Below the pieces are notes generated by a model that saw only the letters and a program-made list of their open reading frames with translations, was not told where the DNA came from and did not search any database. This document shows, piece after piece, positions 60,269 through 64,000 of a stretch of DNA of 64,000 nt. Each line of letters opens with the position of its first letter. Positions within the stretch are counted from its first letter, which is position 1. Made by a program: the position numbers and the translations under genes. Source of the DNA: Gammaproteobacteria bacterium (lineage in GTDB: Bacteria; Pseudomonadota; Gammaproteobacteria; Pseudomonadales; Pseudohongiellaceae); the NCBI GenBank assembly GCA_041395725.1, contig JAWKZW010000001.1, forward strand, positions 1,488,001-1,552,000, read 5' to 3'.

Positions 60269-61249
60269 CTAAGGCGCGACCCTGCCAACCATGATCGCGC
60301 GCCTGGGCGCCGGGAGGCCCTCTACGGTGCGGGATGAATCGGACCGGTCAAGCCCGTCGGCCAGGGACTGAAAGGGCATCCATGAGGTACTGCGCTGTTC
60401 GGCCTCCGAGGTTGTAGTCAGATCCACCAGCCGGACATCAGTGAATCCGCAACGCAGCATCCAGCGTTGCAGGGTGGGTACGCTGGGGATGAACCAGACG
60501 TTGGACATTCGCGCATAGCGGCTGGCGGGAGTCAGGCTGTACCCCTCTTCACCTTCCACCACCAGGGTCTCCAGTACCACCTGGCCTCCCGGTTTTACAC
60601 AGTTCTTCAGCAGCAGCAGGTGGTCGATTGGCGATCTGACATGGTAGATGACACCCATGGAAAGAACTGTGTCATAAAACCGGAACGGCCCGGGGTAGTG
60701 TTCCAGGCGCAGCGGCAACAGGTGACAGGGGAGGCCAGCCAGGTATTTTCTGACGGCTAGAAACTGCATCACATACAGTAGATAAGGTTCCAGGCCAATC
60801 ACCAGATCGGCTCCCTCTCCCAGCGCACGCCAGCAGTGATAGCCGTTACCGCAACCGACGTCCAGCACCCGCTTTCCCGCCAGCGGATCCAGATGGGGGA
60901 CCAGCCGTTCCCACTTCATGCCGGAATCCCACTCGGTGTCCAGCGACACACCAAACAGGTCAAACGGTCCCTTGCGCCAGGGAATAAATTTTCTTAGCTG
61001 GGTTTCAAGCGTTTCGATCTGCTCTGCCGTGACACCTGCAAGCCCTGCGCTGACCCCGTTCTTCAGTTCGATATGGGTGGGTCGAAGGTCCGGCAGACTT
61101 TCGATGACCGCCAGCCAGTCCTGAAGGTCTCCATGGTTCAGTGTGTCGATATAGGCGGGATCGGTGATCGCGCGGAGTTCGGCTAACGGTGAATCGCTGC
61201 CAGCCTCATGCAGCGCTGCCAGCCCGAAAGGATCCTTTGGAGGGTTCAC
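60269..61249 (-). CDS. cmoB: tRNA U34 carboxymethyltransferase CmoB
   Basis: 326 residues (323 in E. coli); transfers the carboxymethyl group from carboxy-SAM to 5-hydroxyuridine-34 of tRNAs (cmo5U). SAM motif VLDVGCGNGYHCWRALGEGADLVIGLEP, DTVLSMGVIYHVRSPIDHL, PASRYARMSNVWFIPSV. GTG 61249 overlaps the cmoA stop (GTGA), so translation is coupled; a frame open to GTG 61291 lies inside cmoA and is not used. Confidence 0.95.
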   Translation of the reverse strand: MNPPKDPFGLAALHEAGSDSPLAELRAITDPAYIDTLNHGDLQDWLAVIESLPDLRPTHIELKNGVSAGLAGVTAEQIETLETQLRKFIPWRKGPFDLFGVSLDTEWDSGMKWERLVPHLDPLAGKRVLDVGCGNGYHCWRALGEGADLVIGLEPYLLYVMQFLAVRKYLAGLPCHLLPLRLEHYPGPFRFYDTVLSMGVIYHVRSPIDHLLLLKNCVKPGGQVVLETLVVEGEEGYSLTPASRYARMSNVWFIPSVPTLQRWMLRCGFTDVRLVDLTTTSEAEQRSTSWMPFQSLADGLDRSDSSRTVEGLPAPRRAIMVGRVAP

Positions 61250-61977
61250 TTGATGGCTACCAGCGAGGCGAAATTGAAACACTGAAACCACACATCCACG
61301 GTCTGGAAACCGGCAGCCAGGGCGCGTTCCTTGTGGGTTGTGATTGCCTCGGGGATCAGGACATTTTCCAGGGCTGAGCGCTTTTTGCTGATTTCAAGGT
61401 CCGAGTAGCCCATGCGCTGCTTGAAACTGTGGTAGGCGTCAATGAACAACTGATCGAGTGTGGAATTCGGAAACCGTATCTTTTCTGACAGTATCAGAAT
61501 CCCTCCCGGCAACATGCCACGGTAGATTCTTTCGATCAGTGCGGCCCGCTCTTCCAGTGCGATGAACTGCAAAGTAAAGTTCAGAACCACCACGGAAGCA
61601 GCAGAGATCTCCGTCTCCAGGATATCGGCGCATCGCAGGTCAACAGCAGTCTGACTGCCATTCATGCGTTGCAGATTCATTCGGCAGCGCTCCACCATGG
61701 CCGGTGAATTGTCGACAGCAATCAACCGGAAATCCTGATGGGGAACCTGACTGTGAATTGCCAGGGTTGCCGCGCCCAGTGAGCAGCCAAGATCATAGAC
61801 ATTGGAATCCGGTTGACAATATTGTCTGGCTAACAGGCCGATCATGGAGACAATCGTGGCGTAGCCGGGCACTGAGCGGTTTATCATATCTTCAAAAACG
61901 TCTGCCACCTTGGCATCGAAAACAAAGCTGGTCGGCGCCGCATCGGAGGCAAACAGGGTATCTTTTTTGGAGCTCAA
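61246..61977 (-). CDS. cmoA: Carboxy-SAM synthase CmoA
   Basis: 243 residues (247 in E. coli). Makes carboxy-S-adenosylmethionine from SAM and prephenate for CmoB. KDTLFASDAAPTSFVFDAKVADVFEDMINRSVPGYATIVSMIG, SAM motif NVYDLGCSLGAATLAIH, IAVDNSPAMVERC. Directly upstream of cmoB with a four-base stop/start overlap. Confidence 0.97.
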   Translation of the reverse strand: MSSKKDTLFASDAAPTSFVFDAKVADVFEDMINRSVPGYATIVSMIGLLARQYCQPDSNVYDLGCSLGAATLAIHSQVPHQDFRLIAVDNSPAMVERCRMNLQRMNGSQTAVDLRCADILETEISAASVVVLNFTLQFIALEERAALIERIYRGMLPGGILILSEKIRFPNSTLDQLFIDAYHSFKQRMGYSDLEISKKRSALENVLIPEAITTHKERALAAGFQTVDVWFQCFNFASLVAIK

Positions 61978-62048
61978 TGTCGGTCGCCCGGATTATTGTG
62001 CGTGGCAGTGATAAACGCAGCTTGTCCAATCCTGCGAGATAAACTATT

Positions 62049-62212
62049 TTAAGGAACCTGATTAATTACCACAATGCTCTGGTCTTTTGACAAGTCCACT
62101 GACAGGGCGCATTGCCACCGGCATGCCTGGGCCTGCCAGGGCAGTGCGACGCACCCAGCAGGTTGGTCTGAAGGCCTCGCAGGGCGTTGTGGTAATTAAT
62201 CACGTTTCTTAA
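62049..62212. mobile_element. MITE-like element with 26-bp terminal inverted repeats
   Basis: 164 bases without a gene. The ends TTAAGGAACC... (62049-62074) and its near complement (62187-62212) match at 24 of 26 positions and share the core GATTAATTACCACAA. Single ends of the same family are at 41040-41066 and 19752-19769. The interior has smaller GC palindromes (CCTGGGCCTGCCAGG). It lies between cmoA and the methyltransferase gene. Confidence 0.75.
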
Positions 62213-62310
62213 CCCAACCCAAAGGTAAGCGCCTGGCCCGGTGCCACCACTGGATTAAATCCGCTCCGGGTCGCGGTCGGTTGCAACCGCGCAGCACATG
62301 CCGGGGTGTC

Positions 62311-62895
62311 ATGTCAGAAATTTCTTGTTCCCGGGTTTCAATGGCAGCAGAGCACTCAGTTCCCGCCAGACTGGTCAAACAGTACCTGCCAGAAATCCGT
62401 GCAGTGGTGCGGAACCATGGCGTACTGGATCTCGCCTGCGGTTCCGGGCGCAATGGTTTGTTTCTTGCCGGGCATAATATTCCAGTCTGCTTTGCCGACA
62501 TAGAGCCGTCAGCTCTGGAAAAAGTTGCTGCCAGGCTGGGCGCTTCGGACAGGTCGGCGAAGCTGTGGCAAGTTGATTTTGAGGAGCCTGACAGTCGGCC
62601 CCTGGCTGGTAAAAAATTTGACGCAATCCTGGTGTTCAATTACCTGCATCGTCCGCTGATTCCGGCTCTCAGAGAGTGCCTGGTGGAAGGTGGGTTGTTG
62701 CTTTATGAGACATTCACCGTGGCGCAGGCAAACGTGGGTCGCCCTCGGAACCCGACGTTTCTTCTGCAGCCTGCCGAGCTGAGAGAGTGGTTCCGGGACT
62801 GGGAAATTTTACTGGATGTCGAAGGGTTTGAGGCGTCACCGCCCCGGCACTTTGCAAGCCTGGTGGCACGCAAGCCGGCCGGACAGGTTCCTTAA
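62311..62895 (+). CDS. Small SAM-dependent methyltransferase (TehB-like fold)
   Basis: 194 residues. VLDLACGSGRNGLFLAGHNIPVCFADIEPSALEKVA is motif I and the acidic residue of motif II; KFDAILVFNYLHRPLIPALRECLVEGGLLLYETFT gives motif IV and the post-motif region. FLLQPAELREWFRDWEILLDVEG resembles the C-terminal part of TehB-like and YqxC-type enzymes. ATG 62311 follows GGGG; TTG 62281 is a weaker start. Substrate unknown. Confidence 0.85.
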   Translation: MSEISCSRVSMAAEHSVPARLVKQYLPEIRAVVRNHGVLDLACGSGRNGLFLAGHNIPVCFADIEPSALEKVAARLGASDRSAKLWQVDFEEPDSRPLAGKKFDAILVFNYLHRPLIPALRECLVEGGLLLYETFTVAQANVGRPRNPTFLLQPAELREWFRDWEILLDVEGFEASPPRHFASLVARKPAGQVP

Positions 62896-62896
62896 C

Positions 62897-63637
62897 ATGG
62901 GGTGGAAGAATATGACAGTGAAGGTGATTCCTCTCAATTTTGGTGATCGGTCCAGTCGTCTTAAGCACATCGATTGTGAGATCAGCCGCTCGTCACGAAA
63001 AAGTCTTGCTATCTATATTCGGCACCGCAAGGTGGAGGTTCGCAGTCCGTTGTGGACCAGCCGGCGGCAGATTCTGAAATTCCTGGAGTCAAACCAGGCA
63101 TGGATCGAACAGAAGTTGCGTGAAGAGTCCCGCCGCTATCGGGAGTCGCTGCGGATTGAACACGGACGAAAAATCTTCTACCGGGCCAGGGAACGGCGCA
63201 TTGTCTTTGCAGACTCTCCGCGCCAGCGCATCGTCATCAGCAGAGACGAATTCATCATTCAGGGTCCCGGGCTGACGCCGGCCAGCGCCAGAGAGCAGGT
63301 GGAGAATTATCTGCAGGAAAAAGCCAGCAGATACCTGCCCGACCGCGCCAGGGCACTGGCTGGCTACCTGCGCGTCAGCCGACGGCTTAAAGAGATCAAA
63401 TTGCGCAAGACCAAGACCAAGTGGGGTCACTGCACATCCTCCGGTGTCGTGCAGTTTAACTGGCTGATTATGCTGGCGCCCAACTCGATTATTGACTACA
63501 TGATTGCCCATGAGATCTGCCATCTGGTGCATATGAACCATTCGGCAGAGTTCTGGGCACTGGTGGAGTCGGTATGCCCCGATTACCAGTATTACCGGGA
63601 GTGGCTGCAGGCTCACGAGCATCGTCTGTGGCTGTAG
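62897..63637 (+). CDS. YgjP-like (SprT/DUF45) zinc metalloprotease
   Basis: 246 residues. N-terminal beta strands (HIDCEISRSSRKSLAIYIRHRKVEVRSPLWTSRRQILKFLESNQAWIEQK), then the KWGHCTSSGVVQFNWLIMLAPNSIIDYMIAHEICHLVHMNHSAEFWALVE core with HExxH (AHEICH) and the third His in MNHS. Family DUF45 (M48-like), possibly associated with type I restriction genes elsewhere; cellular role unclear. It starts one base after the upstream stop; ATG 62912 with GGAAG upstream is an alternative. Confidence 0.9.
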   Translation: MGWKNMTVKVIPLNFGDRSSRLKHIDCEISRSSRKSLAIYIRHRKVEVRSPLWTSRRQILKFLESNQAWIEQKLREESRRYRESLRIEHGRKIFYRARERRIVFADSPRQRIVISRDEFIIQGPGLTPASAREQVENYLQEKASRYLPDRARALAGYLRVSRRLKEIKLRKTKTKWGHCTSSGVVQFNWLIMLAPNSIIDYMIAHEICHLVHMNHSAEFWALVESVCPDYQYYREWLQAHEHRLWL

Positions 63638-63646
63638 CCCCGCTGA

Positions 63647-64000
63647 TTAGTCCGGGCGGCGGGTGAAGTGAAGATCCCAGACGCCGTGGCCAAGTTTCCT
63701 GCCACGCTGTTCAAACTTTGTCGTCGGCCGGTCACCCGGTGTGGCAAAGTTTCCCGGGCCGGCGCTGTTGATCAGAGCCTGATTGGCTTCCAGCACTTCC
63801 AGCATCTGCTCGGCATAGGGCTCCCAGTCCGTGGCCAGATGCAGCTTCCCCCCGGCTTTCAACCGGCTGACCAGCAGTTCCACGAAACCCGCCTGGATGA
63901 GACGTCGCTTGTTATGCCGTTTCTTGTGCCAGGGGTCGGGGAAAAATATCTGGATGCCGTCCAGGCTTTGATTGACAAAACAGCGCTCGATAACCTCACG
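63647..64000 (-). CDS. trmB: tRNA (guanine-N7)-methyltransferase TrmB, C-terminal part
   Basis: Partial: the gene continues past the right edge. The 117 C-terminal codons read REVIERCFVNQSLDGIQIFFPDPWHKKRHNKRR, the conserved IFFPDPWxKKRHxKRR motif, GGKLHLATDWEPYAEQML and the C-terminal TKFEQRGRKLGHGVWDLHF tail of TrmB, which methylates G46 in tRNA variable loops. Convergent with the YgjP-like gene, ten bases apart. Confidence 0.95.
   Translation of the reverse strand, partial: REVIERCFVNQSLDGIQIFFPDPWHKKRHNKRRLIQAGFVELLVSRLKAGGKLHLATDWEPYAEQMLEVLEANQALINSAGPGNFATPGDRPTTKFEQRGRKLGHGVWDLHFTRRPD

Overview
The window is a chromosomal segment of a gammaproteobacterium. Gene orders such as atpFHAGDC-glmU-glmS and radC / coaBC-algC-argB-slmA-pyrE-rph-yicC-gmk-rpoZ-spoT-ridA-recG resemble those of Pseudomonas and marine relatives, and SlmA, CmoAB and a quinone-type UbiA fit. 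I cannot name the genus from sequence alone. No rRNA or tRNA gene was seen.

Layout. 1-9 kb: F1 part of the ATP synthase operon, a terminator, then glmU and glmS (UDP-GlcNAc supply) and a 42-residue membrane peptide. 9-22 kb: a loose set of accessory genes (FemAB-like acetyltransferase, YaaA, small methyltransferases, an exported beta-helix lipoprotein, GST, TspO, penicillin acylase, LEA14-like lipoprotein, TPR protein, LysE exporter). 22.06-33.43 kb: a decaying chromosomal integron. An integron-integrase relic (plus strand, about 32.98-33.43 kb) faces away from an array of ten cassettes read on the minus strand, each closed by an attC site. Cargo: three toxin-antitoxin pairs (RelE/XRE, HicBA, HigBA), an esterase, a HEPN-like protein, membrane proteins, an exported protein and a broken cassette gene. 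Two attC sites are split by insertion sequences: an IS1111-type IS110-family element and an IS1182-like element. A right-end relic of a second IS1111 copy sits at the same position in another attC. 33.4-38.2 kb: a TRAP transporter split into dctQM (plus) and dctP (minus) around a thioesterase and a DUF2239 gene with a double palindromic operator.

38.3-64 kb: mostly housekeeping. uvrD, glutaryl-CoA dehydrogenase, ubiA, recG, then the stringent-response/nucleotide block (ridA, spoT, rpoZ, gmk, yicC, rph, pyrE), slmA, argB, algC, coaBC, radC, rpmB-rpmG with promoter and terminator, a DnaA-tailed Y1 transposase, cmoAB (tRNA wobble modification), a 164-bp MITE-like element, a methyltransferase, a YgjP-type metalloprotease and the 3' end of trmB.

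The most interesting part is the integron. It combines an inactivated integrase, stabilising toxin-antitoxin cassettes and an attC-targeting IS1111 element. The 3' noncoding end of that element is conserved in two copies, contains a hairpin with a compensatory base change, and carries a 10-base match to the insertion junction, as expected of a bridge (seek) RNA.
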